The notes beneath the pieces are model-generated. The model was not told the DNA's origin. It did not search any database and saw nothing but the letters and a program-made list of their open reading frames with translations. Made by a program: the position numbers and the translations under genes. Source: an uncultured Clostridia bacterium (GTDB taxonomy: Bacteria; Bacillota; Clostridia; Christensenellales; Aristaeellaceae). Taken from it: a DNA stretch of 42,625 nucleotides. Each line of letters begins with the position of its first letter. Position 1 is the stretch's first letter. The DNA lies in contig CAMHSI010000009.1 in NCBI GenBank assembly GCA_946187775.1, positions 1-42,625 on the forward strand. Reading direction: 5' to 3'. Positions 34,647 through 42,625 of the stretch are shown here, in pieces.

Positions 34647-35792
34647 ATGCAGAATCTACTGCTGGTGCGGTACGGGGAAATCTTTCTGAAGGGACTGAAC
34701 CGGCCGTATTTTATCCGGGCGCTGGTGCGGAAAATCCGCTACGCGCTGCGGGGGATGGGCGCGGACGTGCACGTGCATGACGGCCGGATCCTTGTGCGGG
34801 GAATCGAGGACATGGAAACCTGCATTGACCGGGTGACCCGGGTGTTCGGGGTACACAGCGTTACACCGGCGGTTGAGATGCCCAAGGAGGATTTCGACGC
34901 GGTATGCGCCCAGGCGGTGGAAATGGCCCGGGGGCTTAAGGGAACCTTCAAGGTGAACGCCCGCCGCAGCGACAAGCGGTATCCCATGAATTCACCGGCC
35001 ATCAATGAAGAGGTGGGCTACAGGATATTGCAAGCCAATCCGGAGCTGAAGGTGGACGTCCACCATCCGGACCACCTGATCAACATCGAAATCCGGGATA
35101 TGGCGTACCTGTACGCCCAGGTGATCCCCGCCGTTGGCGGCATGCCCGTGGGTACAAACGGAAACGCGACCCTGCTGCTTTCCGGCGGCATCGACAGCCC
35201 GGTGGCCGGGTGGATGATCGCCAAGCGGGGAGTGCAGATCAACGCGGTACACTTCCACAGCTATCCTTATACCTCCGACCGGGCAAAGGAAAAGGTGCTG
35301 GACCTGGCAAGGAAGCTGAGCTTCAGCTGCTGCGGCATCAAGGTGCACGTGGTGCCCTTTACCGAGATCCAGATGCAGATTCATGAGAAGTGCCCGGAGG
35401 AATACACAACCCTGATCATGCGCAGGTACATGATGCGGATCGCGGAGCGGATTGCGAAGCAGACGGAGAGCGAGGCGCTGATTACCGGGGAAAGCATCGG
35501 CCAGGTGGCAAGCCAGACCATGACCGCCCTGGGAACCACGGATGCTGTGGCAGGGATGCCGGTTTTCCGTCCGCTGATCGGCTTCGACAAGAGCGAGATC
35601 GTCGAGATCGCCCGGAAGATCGGAACCCTGGAAATTTCCGAACAGCCCTTTGAAGACTGCTGTACGGTATTCACCCCGCGGCATCCCGCAACCCATCCTA
35701 AAATGGAGAAGATCCTGGAGGGAGAGAGCCGGCTGGAGGAGGAAGAACTGATTCAGCGGGCGCTGGAAGGAACAGAGGTCATCCGCGTGTAA
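34647..35792 (+). CDS. thiI: tRNA 4-thiouridine synthase
   Basis: 381 aa. N-terminal ferredoxin-like segment and THUMP domain (about 1-165; RYGEIFLKGLNR at the start), then a PP-loop ATPase domain with SGGIDSPVAGWM. The usual Cys of the AANH domain is in the CCTVF segment (DCCTVFTPRHPATHP). No C-terminal rhodanese domain, as in most Firmicutes. GGAGG precedes ATG 34647. Pairs functionally with the cysteine desulfurase before it. Confidence 0.96.
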   Translation: MQNLLLVRYGEIFLKGLNRPYFIRALVRKIRYALRGMGADVHVHDGRILVRGIEDMETCIDRVTRVFGVHSVTPAVEMPKEDFDAVCAQAVEMARGLKGTFKVNARRSDKRYPMNSPAINEEVGYRILQANPELKVDVHHPDHLINIEIRDMAYLYAQVIPAVGGMPVGTNGNATLLLSGGIDSPVAGWMIAKRGVQINAVHFHSYPYTSDRAKEKVLDLARKLSFSCCGIKVHVVPFTEIQMQIHEKCPEEYTTLIMRRYMMRIAERIAKQTESEALITGESIGQVASQTMTALGTTDAVAGMPVFRPLIGFDKSEIVEIARKIGTLEISEQPFEDCCTVFTPRHPATHPKMEKILEGESRLEEEELIQRALEGTEVIRV

Positions 35793-35799
35793 AAAGAGC

Positions 35800-35828
35800 T
35801 TGTAAACCGCAGTGCGTTGTGATAAGAT
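35800..35828 (+). promoter_or_regulatory. Promoter of cggR
   Basis: TTGTAA (35800-35805), 17 bp, TAAGAT (35823-35828), beginning 8 bp after thiI ends. Confidence 0.65.
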
Positions 35829-35834
35829 CCCCTT

Positions 35835-35870
35835 CGGGACGTGATTCACCCGCGAGGGCGGAAAATGTCC
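35835..35870 (+). promoter_or_regulatory. CggR-like operator downstream of the cggR promoter
   Basis: CGGGAC (35835-35840), 6 bp, CACC, 4 bp, then AGGGCG, 5 bp, TGTCC. This follows the layout of the B. subtilis operator, two CGGGAC-N6-TGTC units separated by 4 bp, with several mismatches and one base shorter. It also has GGGAC/GTCCC ends. Its place between the -10 box and the gene is the same as in B. subtilis. Confidence 0.5.
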
Positions 35871-35896
35871 CACACAAAGAAGAGGGGGGGAGCCGC

Positions 35897-36931
35897 ATGG
35901 ACACCGGTTTTATCACGCTGATGCGGAAGCTGGCTCCCGACCTGACGGAAGAGATGACCAGGCGCGCGCTGATCCTTGAAAGAATTTCCGCGCTGCAGCC
36001 GGTGGGTCGGAGACAGCTGGCAGCCAGGCTGAACCTTCCGGAAAGGGAAATTCGGAACACGGCGGTTCTCCTGAAGGAGATGGGCTACCTGGAGCTGGAC
36101 GCTTCGGGCATGAGCCTCAGCCGCAAAGCCGAAGAGGTGCTGGATATCGCCCGGGAGTTTTCCAGGGCCATGAACGGACTGACGGAGGCGGAACGCCGCT
36201 TGAGCGAGCTTCTTCCGGTGGACCGGGTGATGATCGCGCCGGGAGACGCGGACCAGGACCGGCAGGTGCTTTCGGACGTGGGGCGGATCTGCGCGGCAAA
36301 GCTGCGGACGCTCCTGCAGAACGGAAACACCCTGGCGGTTACCGGCGGAAGCACGGTGGCGGCGGTGGCCAGGAATATCCAGAGCCAGACGCCCCTGAAT
36401 GTGATGGTGGTTCCCGCCCGGGGGGGGATCGGCCGGAGCGTTGAGCTGCAGGCGAATACGCTGGCGGAGGAGATTGCCGGGCGGCTGGGAGGACATTACA
36501 GGCTGATCCACCTGCCGGACCACATGGACGCGGCCGCCAAGCAGGAGATGCTGAAGATGCCCGAGGTGCAGGAGGCGATGGAGCTCCTGGAAAGGGCGGA
36601 TGTGATCCTCCACGGCATCGGTATCGCTTCGGAAACCATGCGGAACAGGAATGTGGACCGGGCCGTGCAGGCCGAGCTTCTCCAGAAGGGCGCCGAGGGC
36701 GAAAGCTTCGGGGCCTACTACGACAGGGACGGAAAATGCCTGATGGAATCCTCCAGCGTGGGGGTGGACCTGGCCAGGCTGAAGCGGACCTGCCGGATGG
36801 TGGCAGCTGCCGCCGGATCCTCCAAGGCAGGCGCGATTCTTTCCGTGCTGCGGCACACGCATCACTCCCTGCTGGTTACGGACCAGGGAGCCGCGGAAAA
36901 GATGATGCGGATGCTGGAAGGGGAGAAATAA
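35897..36931 (+). CDS. cggR: Central glycolytic genes regulator CggR (SorC family)
   Basis: 344 aa. N-terminal winged helix-turn-helix (about 25-65; RRQLAARLNLPEREIRNTAVLLKEMG), then the SorC-type sugar-phosphate effector domain with VTGGSTVAAVA and the GIGIA segment. In B. subtilis CggR represses the gapA-pgk-tpiA operon, and fructose 1,6-bisphosphate relieves it. ATG 35897 behind a G-run is chosen; an in-frame ATG at 35819 lies inside the promoter. It precedes pgk by 66 bp, and gapA is missing from the usual place. Confidence 0.92.
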   Translation: MDTGFITLMRKLAPDLTEEMTRRALILERISALQPVGRRQLAARLNLPEREIRNTAVLLKEMGYLELDASGMSLSRKAEEVLDIAREFSRAMNGLTEAERRLSELLPVDRVMIAPGDADQDRQVLSDVGRICAAKLRTLLQNGNTLAVTGGSTVAAVARNIQSQTPLNVMVVPARGGIGRSVELQANTLAEEIAGRLGGHYRLIHLPDHMDAAAKQEMLKMPEVQEAMELLERADVILHGIGIASETMRNRNVDRAVQAELLQKGAEGESFGAYYDRDGKCLMESSSVGVDLARLKRTCRMVAAAAGSSKAGAILSVLRHTHHSLLVTDQGAAEKMMRMLEGEK

Positions 36932-36936
36932 ACGGG

Positions 36937-36966
36937 ATTGCGATCCTCCAGACAGGATTTTGCAAT
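36937..36966 (+). other. Hairpin in the cggR-pgk gap
   Basis: Imperfect stem ATTGCGATCCT / AGGATTTTGCAAT (two-base bulge, one G-U), loop about 6 nt, no T-run but an A/T-rich TATATAAAG after it. Possibly an mRNA processing or stabilising element rather than a terminator. Confidence 0.35.
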
Positions 36967-36997
36967 ATATAAAGTATTATCAAAGGAGTGACCATCC

Positions 36998-38200
36998 ATG
37001 GCAAAGAAAACAATTGACGACATTCAGGTCAAGGGAAAACGGGTTCTGGTCCGCTGCGACTTCAACGTCCCCATGAAGGACGGAAAGATCACCAACGACA
37101 AGCGGATTGTGGCGGCGCTGCCCACCATCAAAAAGCTGATTGCTGACGGGGGCAAAGTGATCCTGTGCAGCCACCTGGGAAAGCCGAAGAACGGTCCGGA
37201 AGAGAAGTTCTCCCTGGCGCCCGTTGCTGTGCGCCTGAGCGAACTGCTGGGACAGAAGGTCGTTTTTGCCAATGATGATAACGTAGTCGGCGAGAACGCC
37301 AAGGCTGCCGTTGCCGCGATGCAGGACGGAGATGTGGTGCTGCTGCAGAACACCCGCTTCCGGGCTGAAGAGACCAAGAACGTGGAAACCTTCAGCAAGG
37401 AGCTGGCTTCCCTGGCGGACGCGTATGTGGATGACGCTTTCGGCTCCTGCCACCGGGCGCACTGCTCCACCGCCGGCGTTACCGCCTACACCAGCCCCAA
37501 CGTTGCCGGCTACCTGATCGGCAAGGAACTGTCCATCATGGGCAAGGCGCTGGAGAACGCGGACCGTCCCTTCGTGGCTGTGCTGGGCGGCGCCAAGATT
37601 GAAGACAAGCTGAACGTGATCAATAACCTGCTGGAGAAGGTTGACACCCTGATCATCGGCGGCGGCATGGCGTTCACCTTCCTGAAGGCCAAGGGATACG
37701 AAGTGGGCAAGAGCCTGCTGGACGAGAGCAAGATTGACTACTGCAAGGACATGATGGCCAAGGCGGCGGAGAAGGGCGTGAAGCTGCTGCTGCCCGTGGA
37801 CACCGTGTGCGCGGCCGGATTCCCGGATCCCATTGACGGACCGGTGGATACGACGATTGTGGATTCCGACAAGATTCCCGCGGACAAGGAAGGCCTGGAT
37901 ATCGGACCGAAGAGCCGCGAACTGTTTGCCGAGGCTGTGAAGGGCGCGAAGACCGTCGTGTGGAACGGACCCATGGGCGTGTTTGAGAATCCCACGCTGG
38001 CCCAGGGCACCCTGGCTGTTGCGCAGGCGATGGCGGACAGCGAAGCCGTGACGATCATCGGCGGCGGCGACAGCGCGGCTGCGGTTGAGCAGATGGGCCT
38101 GGGCGCGAAGATGACCCACATCTCCACCGGCGGCGGCGCTTCCCTGGAGTTCCTGGAAGGAAAGACCCTGCCCGGCGTTGCCTGCCTGGACGAGAAATAA
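36998..38200 (+). CDS. pgk: Phosphoglycerate kinase
   Basis: 400 aa, transfers phosphate from 1,3-bisphosphoglycerate to [14 protein letters not shown] start motif, [16 protein letters not shown]-type segment, nucleotide loop [20 protein letters not shown] and the terminal GGGDSAAA and [20 protein letters not shown] lies before ATG 36998. Codon use is strongly biased, as expected for a highly expressed gene. Followed by tpiA after 40 bp. Confidence 0.98.
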   Translation: MAKKTIDDIQVKGKRVLVRCDFNVPMKDGKITNDKRIVAALPTIKKLIADGGKVILCSHLGKPKNGPEEKFSLAPVAVRLSELLGQKVVFANDDNVVGENAKAAVAAMQDGDVVLLQNTRFRAEETKNVETFSKELASLADAYVDDAFGSCHRAHCSTAGVTAYTSPNVAGYLIGKELSIMGKALENADRPFVAVLGGAKIEDKLNVINNLLEKVDTLIIGGGMAFTFLKAKGYEVGKSLLDESKIDYCKDMMAKAAEKGVKLLLPVDTVCAAGFPDPIDGPVDTTIVDSDKIPADKEGLDIGPKSRELFAEAVKGAKTVVWNGPMGVFENPTLAQGTLAVAQAMADSEAVTIIGGGDSAAAVEQMGLGAKMTHISTGGGASLEFLEGKTLPGVACLDEK

Positions 38201-38240
38201 GAATCCTTTACGATTCCAAAAAAATAAAGGAGAGAAAAAC

Positions 38241-38993
38241 ATGCGTAAAGCGATTATTGCCGGTAACTGGAAAATGAACAAGACGCCTGCCGAGGCGAAA
38301 GCCCTGGTGACCGAGCTGAAGCCCCTGGTGAAGGACGCCAGCTGCGACGTGGTTGTGTGCGTGCCGGCCGTGAACTTCGCGGCGGTGAAGGAAGCGGCGA
38401 AGGGAAGCAAGATCAAGCTTGGTGCCGAGAATGTGCACTGGGCGAAGAGCGGTGCCTACACGGGCGAGCTGAGCGCGGATATGCTGAAGGCCTGCGGCGT
38501 TGAATACGTCATTATCGGCCACAGCGAACGGAGACAGTACTTCGGCGAAACCGACAAGACCGTGAACCTGCGGGTGCTGGCTGCTGTTGAAGCGGGCCTG
38601 AAGGTAATCGTGTGCGTCGGCGAAAACAAGGAAGAGCGGGAAGCCGGATACACGGACGCGCTGGTTGAGTACCAGACGCTGATCGCGCTGAACGGACTGA
38701 CCAAGGAGCAGGTTGCGAAGGTTGTGATCGCGTATGAGCCCGTATGGGCCATCGGCACCGGCCTGACGGCCACCGACGAACAGGCGAATGAAACCATCGG
38801 CGTGATCCGCAAGGCGGTTGCCCGGAAATACGGCAAGGCCACGGGCAACAAGATCCGGATCCAGTACGGCGGAAGCATGAACCCGAAGAACGTCAAGGGC
38901 CTCATGGCACAGCCCGAGATTGACGGCGGCCTGATCGGCGGCGCGAGCCTGAAGGCGCCCGATTTCAGCCAGGTTGTCAACTACGACAAATAA
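38241..38993 (+). CDS. tpiA: Triosephosphate isomerase
   Basis: 250 aa TIM barrel. AGNWKMNK with catalytic Lys11, IIGHSERR with the catalytic His, [11 protein letters not shown] with the catalytic Glu, and phosphate-binding GGSMNPKN and [12 protein letters not shown] 38241 has AAAGGAG 7-8 nt upstream; the in-frame ATG at 38178 lies in pgk. Last gene before a strong terminator; pgm and eno, often next in Firmicutes, are absent. Confidence 0.98.
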   Translation: MRKAIIAGNWKMNKTPAEAKALVTELKPLVKDASCDVVVCVPAVNFAAVKEAAKGSKIKLGAENVHWAKSGAYTGELSADMLKACGVEYVIIGHSERRQYFGETDKTVNLRVLAAVEAGLKVIVCVGENKEEREAGYTDALVEYQTLIALNGLTKEQVAKVVIAYEPVWAIGTGLTATDEQANETIGVIRKAVARKYGKATGNKIRIQYGGSMNPKNVKGLMAQPEIDGGLIGGASLKAPDFSQVVNYDK

Positions 38994-39009
38994 GCATTCC
39001 ACAAAAGAG

Positions 39010-39039
39010 AAGGTCCGGCACCCGGTGCCGGACCTTTTT
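39010..39039 (+). terminator. Intrinsic terminator after tpiA
   Basis: 12-bp stem (39010-39021 with 39025-39036), 3-nt loop, T-run to 39039. Confidence 0.88.
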
Positions 39040-39060
39040 GATGCAGGTGGCCTCGGATGC

Positions 39061-39089
39061 TTGATTTTCGGCGCGAGAGGTGCTATACT
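39061..39089 (+). promoter_or_regulatory. Promoter of thrS
   Basis: TTGATT (39061-39066), 17 bp, TATACT (39084-39089); transcript expected to begin near 39096 with the T-box. Confidence 0.8.
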
Positions 39090-39095
39090 TTCCAC

Positions 39096-39321
39096 GTTCT
39101 TACCGGATGAAGGGAAACACGCTGTCAGGCGGTACGCTTACAGAGAGCGGAGGCAGGTGGAAGCTCCGCAGCGGAACCTGATGAGATACCATTCCCGGAC
39201 GGCAGGCGGCTGGCGACCGATATCACGGCACAAAGAGTGGTTGATTCAACAAGCAGGGTGGAACCGCGAATGCTGTTACAGGCATCCGTCCCGGCAGAAA
39301 CGCAGGGCGGATGCCTTTTTT
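39096..39321 (+). promoter_or_regulatory. T-box riboswitch, threonine specifier
   Basis: Leader senses uncharged tRNA-Thr. The T-box itself, AGGGTGGAACCGCG, is at 39255-39268. Stem I is recognisable from the CAGAGAG and GGTGGAAGC distal-loop blocks (39143-39166), and the specifier ACC (Thr codon, followed by A) is at 39188-39190 in a GAGATACCATT loop. It ends in the intrinsic terminator that competes with the antiterminator. Boundaries approximate. Confidence 0.92.
39281..39321 (+). terminator. T-box terminator hairpin
   Basis: 11-bp stem (39281-39291 with 39305-39315, one G-U) and 13-nt loop; six T at 39316-39321. This is the attenuator of the thrS leader. Confidence 0.88.
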
Positions 39322-39373
39322 ATACGGCAAAAGCCCCCACAGAAAAACAAACGGAGACAGGAGGGGAAAGACA

Positions 39374-41158
39374 ATGAAAATCATCTACAACGACGGACAC
39401 ACAGCGGAATGCCCCGAAGAGGAGGAGCTTGAGGTTTTGCGGCACTCCGCGGCGCATATCATGGCGCAGGCGGTGAAGCGGCTTTATCCCGGCGCGCATT
39501 TTGCCTACGGACCGGCCACGGAAAAAGGATTCCACTATGACATCGACCTGGGAGAGGTCAAGCTGACGGAGGAGGACCTGCCGGCCATCGAGGCGGAGAT
39601 GCAGAAAATCGTCAAGGAAAACCTGCCCTTCAAGGTTTACCCGCTGCCCCGGGAGGAAGCGGTGCAGCTGATGAAGGACCGGGGCGAGATCTACAAGGTT
39701 GAGCATATCGCGGACCTGGCTGAGGACGCGGTGATCACCTTCTACCAGCAGGGAGACTACATTGACATGTGCGTCGGGCCGCACCTGACCTATACCAAAG
39801 CCCTGAAGGCCTTCAAGCTGACGGGCATCTCCGGCGCCTACTGGAAGAACGACCAGAAGAACAAGATGCTGACCCGGCTGAACGGCGTGGCCTTCCGGAA
39901 CGCGGACGAGCTGAAGGAATACGAACGCCAGGTGGAGGAGGCGAAAGCCAGGGACCACCGCAGGATCGGCAAGGATATGCAGCTGTTCATGACGGACGAC
40001 CTGATCGGCAAGGGACTGCCCATGTTCCTTCCCAAGGGCTACGCCATCTGGATGGAGCTGGAAAACTACATCAAGGAAAAGGAACGGCTGCTGGGATACC
40101 AGCACGTGATGACCCCCTGTGTCGGAACGGTGGACCTGTACCGGACCAGCGGACACTGGGAGCATTACAAGGAAAACATGTTCCCGGCGATGGAAGTGGA
40201 GGGCGAGAGCTTTGTGCTGCGTCCCATGAACTGCCCGCACCATATGATGATTTACGCCAACCGGCTGCATTCCTACAGGGACCTGCCAATCCGGATCGGC
40301 GAGGTGGCGCACGATTTCCGCTTTGAGCCCAGCGGAACGCTGAAGGGCATCGAGCGCGGGCGGCATTTCTGCCAGAACGACGCCCACCTGTTTGTGACCC
40401 CCGACCAGATCAAGGATGAAGTATCCAGCGTTGTCAACCTGATCCGGGATGTTTACAAGGATTTCCACATCACGGATTACCGGTGCGTGCTGAGCCTGCG
40501 GGATCCGGAGGACAAGGTGAAATACCACCAGGACGACGAGATGTGGAACAAGGCGGAAAGCGCCCTGCGGGAGGTGCTGAACCAGCTGGGCATCAAGTAT
40601 ACGGAGGAGATCGGGGAGGCCGCTTTCTACGGACCGAAGCTGGACGTGAATGTGAAGCCCGCCATCGGTGCCGAGTATACACTGAGCACCTGCCAGCTGG
40701 ACTTCTGCCTGCCGGCGAAATTCAACCTGAAGTATATCGACCAGGACGGAAGCGAGAAGACCCCCGTGGTGCTGCACCGCGCGATCCTCGGATCCATCGA
40801 CCGGTTTATGGCCTACCTGATTGAGGAGACCAAGGGCGTGTTCCCGCTCTGGCTGGCTCCGGTGCAGGTGAAGGTGCTGCCGGTGAGCGACAAGAGCATG
40901 GATTATGCCGCGAAGATTACCCGGGAGCTGATGGTGCGGGGAATCCGGGCGGAGCTGGACGAGCGGAACGAGAAGATCGGCTACAAAATCCGCTACGCGC
41001 GCCAGGAGGACAAGGTGCCCTATATGATCATCATCGGCGAGAAGGAGATCAACGAGGGCACGCTGGCGGTGCGCGACCGGGCGACGGACCAGACGGTGAG
41101 CATGAGCATGGACGAGCTGGAAGCGAAACTGGAAAAGGAAATTTCAGAACGGACCTGA
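39374..41158 (+). CDS. thrS: Threonyl-tRNA synthetase lacking the TGS domain
   Basis: 594 aa versus about 640 for E. coli. The N-terminal ~50 residues (TGS/N1 domain) are missing; after ~20 residues the protein enters the N2 editing domain with H24 and H28 (RHSAAH), C133 and H137 (CVGPH), each exactly 49 residues lower than E. coli H73, H77, C182, H186, so editing should be intact. Catalytic zinc ligands C287, H338, H468 and motif 2/3 are present, and an anticodon-binding domain ends the protein. ATG 39374 has GAGGGGAAAG upstream. The in-frame region upstream is the T-box terminator, so no TGS coding sequence is hidden there. Confidence 0.96.
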   Translation: MKIIYNDGHTAECPEEEELEVLRHSAAHIMAQAVKRLYPGAHFAYGPATEKGFHYDIDLGEVKLTEEDLPAIEAEMQKIVKENLPFKVYPLPREEAVQLMKDRGEIYKVEHIADLAEDAVITFYQQGDYIDMCVGPHLTYTKALKAFKLTGISGAYWKNDQKNKMLTRLNGVAFRNADELKEYERQVEEAKARDHRRIGKDMQLFMTDDLIGKGLPMFLPKGYAIWMELENYIKEKERLLGYQHVMTPCVGTVDLYRTSGHWEHYKENMFPAMEVEGESFVLRPMNCPHHMMIYANRLHSYRDLPIRIGEVAHDFRFEPSGTLKGIERGRHFCQNDAHLFVTPDQIKDEVSSVVNLIRDVYKDFHITDYRCVLSLRDPEDKVKYHQDDEMWNKAESALREVLNQLGIKYTEEIGEAAFYGPKLDVNVKPAIGAEYTLSTCQLDFCLPAKFNLKYIDQDGSEKTPVVLHRAILGSIDRFMAYLIEETKGVFPLWLAPVQVKVLPVSDKSMDYAAKITRELMVRGIRAELDERNEKIGYKIRYARQEDKVPYMIIIGEKEINEGTLAVRDRATDQTVSMSMDELEAKLEKEISERT

Positions 41159-41187
41159 GAGGGATGACGCCTCCCGGGGAGGAACGG

Positions 41188-41224
41188 AACCTCTTTCCGC
41201 CGCAGGGCGGAAAGAGGTTTTTTT
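41188..41224 (+). terminator. Intrinsic terminator after thrS
   Basis: Perfect 14-bp stem (41188-41201 with 41206-41219), GCAG loop, T-run to 41224. Confidence 0.92.
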
Positions 41225-41399
41225 GATCCGGGGATGAAAAATCTGGGAAGGCTCAACCCCTTTTTTTACCAAAGATCCGGACAAATTATTATATTTTTGT
41301 TACAAGGAAGGAAATAGGAGGAAAACAACGAATTAAAGAAATCGGGTCATTTGGGACTTGATCCCGGATGGCTGAATGTATTGAAGGAGGTACCCCTTA
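41225..41399 (+). promoter_or_regulatory. pckA upstream region and leader
   Basis: 175 bp without a gene. A/T-rich core around 41283-41300 probably holds the promoter; the best pairing is TTTACC (about 41265), 17 bp, ATTATA, which is weak. A long leader (~100 nt) follows, with an inverted GGGA/TCCC near 41352-41364, and AAGGAGG at 41384-41391 serves pckA. No clear riboswitch recognised. Confidence 0.4.
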
Positions 41400-42625
41400 A
41401 TGGCAGCTCTCGATCTTACCAAGTACGGGATCACCGGCGTAACGGAGATCCTTCATAATCCGTCCTATGAAGTTCTTTTCGAGGAAGAGAACAAGCCCGG
41501 CCTGGAAGGCTATGACAAGGGCAAGCTGACCGAACTGGACGCCATGAACGTGATGACCGGTATCTACACCGGCCGGAGCCCCAAGGACAAGTACATTGTC
41601 ATGGACGAAAACAGCAAGGACACCGTGTGGTGGACCACGGAAGGCTACAAGAATGACAACCATCCCCTGAGCGAGGAGAACTGGGCGAAGCTGAAGACGC
41701 TGGCGCAGAAGACCCTGAGCGGCAAGCGGCTGTTTGTGATGGACGCGTTCTGCGGCGCCAACAAGGACACCCGCATGGCGATCCGTTTCATTATGGAAGT
41801 TGCCTGGCAGGCCCATTTCGTGAAGAACATGTTCATCCGGCCCAGCGAAGAGGAACTGGCTTCCTTTGAGCCGGACTTCGTTGTGTACACCGCTTCCAAG
41901 GGCAAGGTGGAGGACTACAAGGCCATGGGCCTGAACTCCGAGACGGCGGTTGCCTTCAACATCACCAGCCGGGAGCAGGTGATCCTGAACACCTGGTACG
42001 GCGGCGAGATGAAGAAGGGTATGTTCTCCATGATGAACTACTACCTGCCGCTGAAGGGCATTGCTTCCATGCACTGCTCCGCCAACACCGATATGGAAGG
42101 CAAGAACACCGCCATCTTCTTCGGCCTTTCCGGCACCGGCAAGACCACCCTTTCCACGGATCCCAAGCGCCTGCTGATCGGCGATGACGAACACGGCTGG
42201 GACGACAACGGCGTGTTCAACTTCGAAGGCGGCTGCTACGCCAAGGTTATCAACCTGGACAAGGATTCCGAGCCGGACATCTACAACGCCATCCGCAGGA
42301 ACGCCCTGCTGGAGAACGTGACGGTGGACGACAACGGCAAGATTGACTTCGCGGACAAGAGCGTTACGGAAAACACCCGCGTGAGCTATCCCATCGAGCA
42401 CATCGAGAAGATCGTCAAGAAGGTCAATCCCGTTTCCGCCGGCCCCGACGCCAAGAACGTCATTTTCCTGAGCGCGGATGCTTTCGGCGTGCTGCCGCCC
42501 GTGTCCGTACTGACCCCCGAACAGACCAAGTACTACTTCCTGAGCGGCTTCACTGCCAAGCTGGCGGGTACCGAGCGCGGCATCACCGAGCCCACCCCCA
42601 CCTTCTCCGCCTGCTTCGGCCAGGC
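41400..42625 (+). CDS. pckA: Phosphoenolpyruvate carboxykinase (ATP), 3' end cut by window
   Basis: First ~408 codons of a protein usually ~530 aa. Interconverts oxaloacetate plus ATP and phosphoenolpyruvate plus CO2; in anaerobic gut bacteria often run in the carboxylating direction. Seen: [13 protein letters not shown] (oxaloacetate-binding Arg), the kinase-1a P-loop [11 protein letters not shown], kinase-2 and DDEHGW metal/ATP site, and [11 protein letters not shown] 41400 with AAGGAGG 8 nt upstream. Codon use is highly biased like pgk/tpiA, suggesting strong expression. The frame is intact to the window edge. Confidence 0.97.
   Translation, partial: MAALDLTKYGITGVTEILHNPSYEVLFEEENKPGLEGYDKGKLTELDAMNVMTGIYTGRSPKDKYIVMDENSKDTVWWTTEGYKNDNHPLSEENWAKLKTLAQKTLSGKRLFVMDAFCGANKDTRMAIRFIMEVAWQAHFVKNMFIRPSEEELASFEPDFVVYTASKGKVEDYKAMGLNSETAVAFNITSREQVILNTWYGGEMKKGMFSMMNYYLPLKGIASMHCSANTDMEGKNTAIFFGLSGTGKTTLSTDPKRLLIGDDEHGWDDNGVFNFEGGCYAKVINLDKDSEPDIYNAIRRNALLENVTVDDNGKIDFADKSVTENTRVSYPIEHIEKIVKKVNPVSAGPDAKNVIFLSADAFGVLPPVSVLTPEQTKYYFLSGFTAKLAGTERGITEPTPTFSACFGQ

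Noticed and set aside
41225-41399. Possible catabolite-response (cre) site or riboswitch before pckA
   Set aside because: No convincing TGNAANCGNTNNCA match and no conserved aptamer core that I could recognise.
1-42625. Search for mobile elements, prophage genes, toxin-antitoxin or defence systems
   Set aside because: No transposase, integrase, terminal repeats, restriction or CRISPR-associated genes seen; gene content is core metabolism with uniform base composition.

Overview
The window is a GC-rich stretch of a low-redundancy bacterial chromosome that reads as a Clostridia-type Firmicute. This rests on the T-box leader before thrS, the L10 leader before rplJ, the Asp23/AmaP/DUF2273 cell-envelope trio, CggR upstream of glycolytic genes, an ArgJ-type arginine pathway, strong AGGAGG ribosome binding sites and TTGACA/TATAAT promoters. 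The high GC would suit an uncultured gut or rumen clostridial lineage, but that placement is inference. Almost every base is in a recognisable core gene. I see no prophage, IS element, CRISPR array, rRNA or tRNA gene.

Layout. (1) 1-4970: a 5'-truncated MFS permease (+), an FprA-type flavodiiron protein (-), and divergently a CPA2-type cation/proton antiporter followed by a DAHP synthase. (2) 4990-15299, minus strand: one tightly packed operon argG-argC-GNAT-argJ-argB-argD-carA-carB, covering glutamate to N-acetylornithine/ornithine, carbamoyl phosphate and argininosuccinate. Its promoter is near-consensus, with an ArgR-type palindrome on the start site and further palindromes upstream. argF and argH are not here. 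(3) 15465-20447, plus: rnz and uvrB, then an uncharacterised string of a 53-aa membrane peptide, a 4-helix membrane protein, a calcineurin-like phosphoesterase and a 52-aa protein. (4) 20464-21633, minus: rplJ-rplL with an L10 autoregulatory leader, detached from the usual rplKA/rpoBC neighbours. (5) 21698-23010: a secreted SH3b / double peptidoglycan-binding protein with a possible divergent L,D-transpeptidase-like C-terminus. (6) 23013-26139: hisS-aspS. (7) 26153-35792: asp23-amaP-DUF2273-nusB-(TsaD paralog)-folD-xseA-xseB-ispA-(DUF6106-like)-cysteine desulfurase-thiI, mostly overlapping or closely spaced genes. (8) 35800-39039: cggR-pgk-tpiA, with a CggR-like operator but no gapA. (9) 39061-41224: a threonine T-box and a ThrRS that lacks the TGS domain. 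(10) 41400-end: 3'-truncated pckA.

How it fits together: the region holds biosynthesis (arginine, carbamoyl phosphate, aromatic amino acids, isoprenoids, one-carbon folate), translation (three aminoacyl-tRNA synthetases, L10/L12, s4U tRNA thiolation), DNA repair (UvrB, ExoVII) and lower glycolysis/gluconeogenesis. No clearly new defence or mobile system is visible. The most interesting items are the uvrB-downstream membrane/phosphoesterase cassette, the TsaD paralog fused into the nusB operon, the acidic tails shared by the Asp23/AmaP/DUF2273 trio, the TGS-less ThrRS, the YkuD-like C-terminal motif with Arg replaced by His, the GNAT inside the arginine operon, and the regulatory architecture at argG and cggR.
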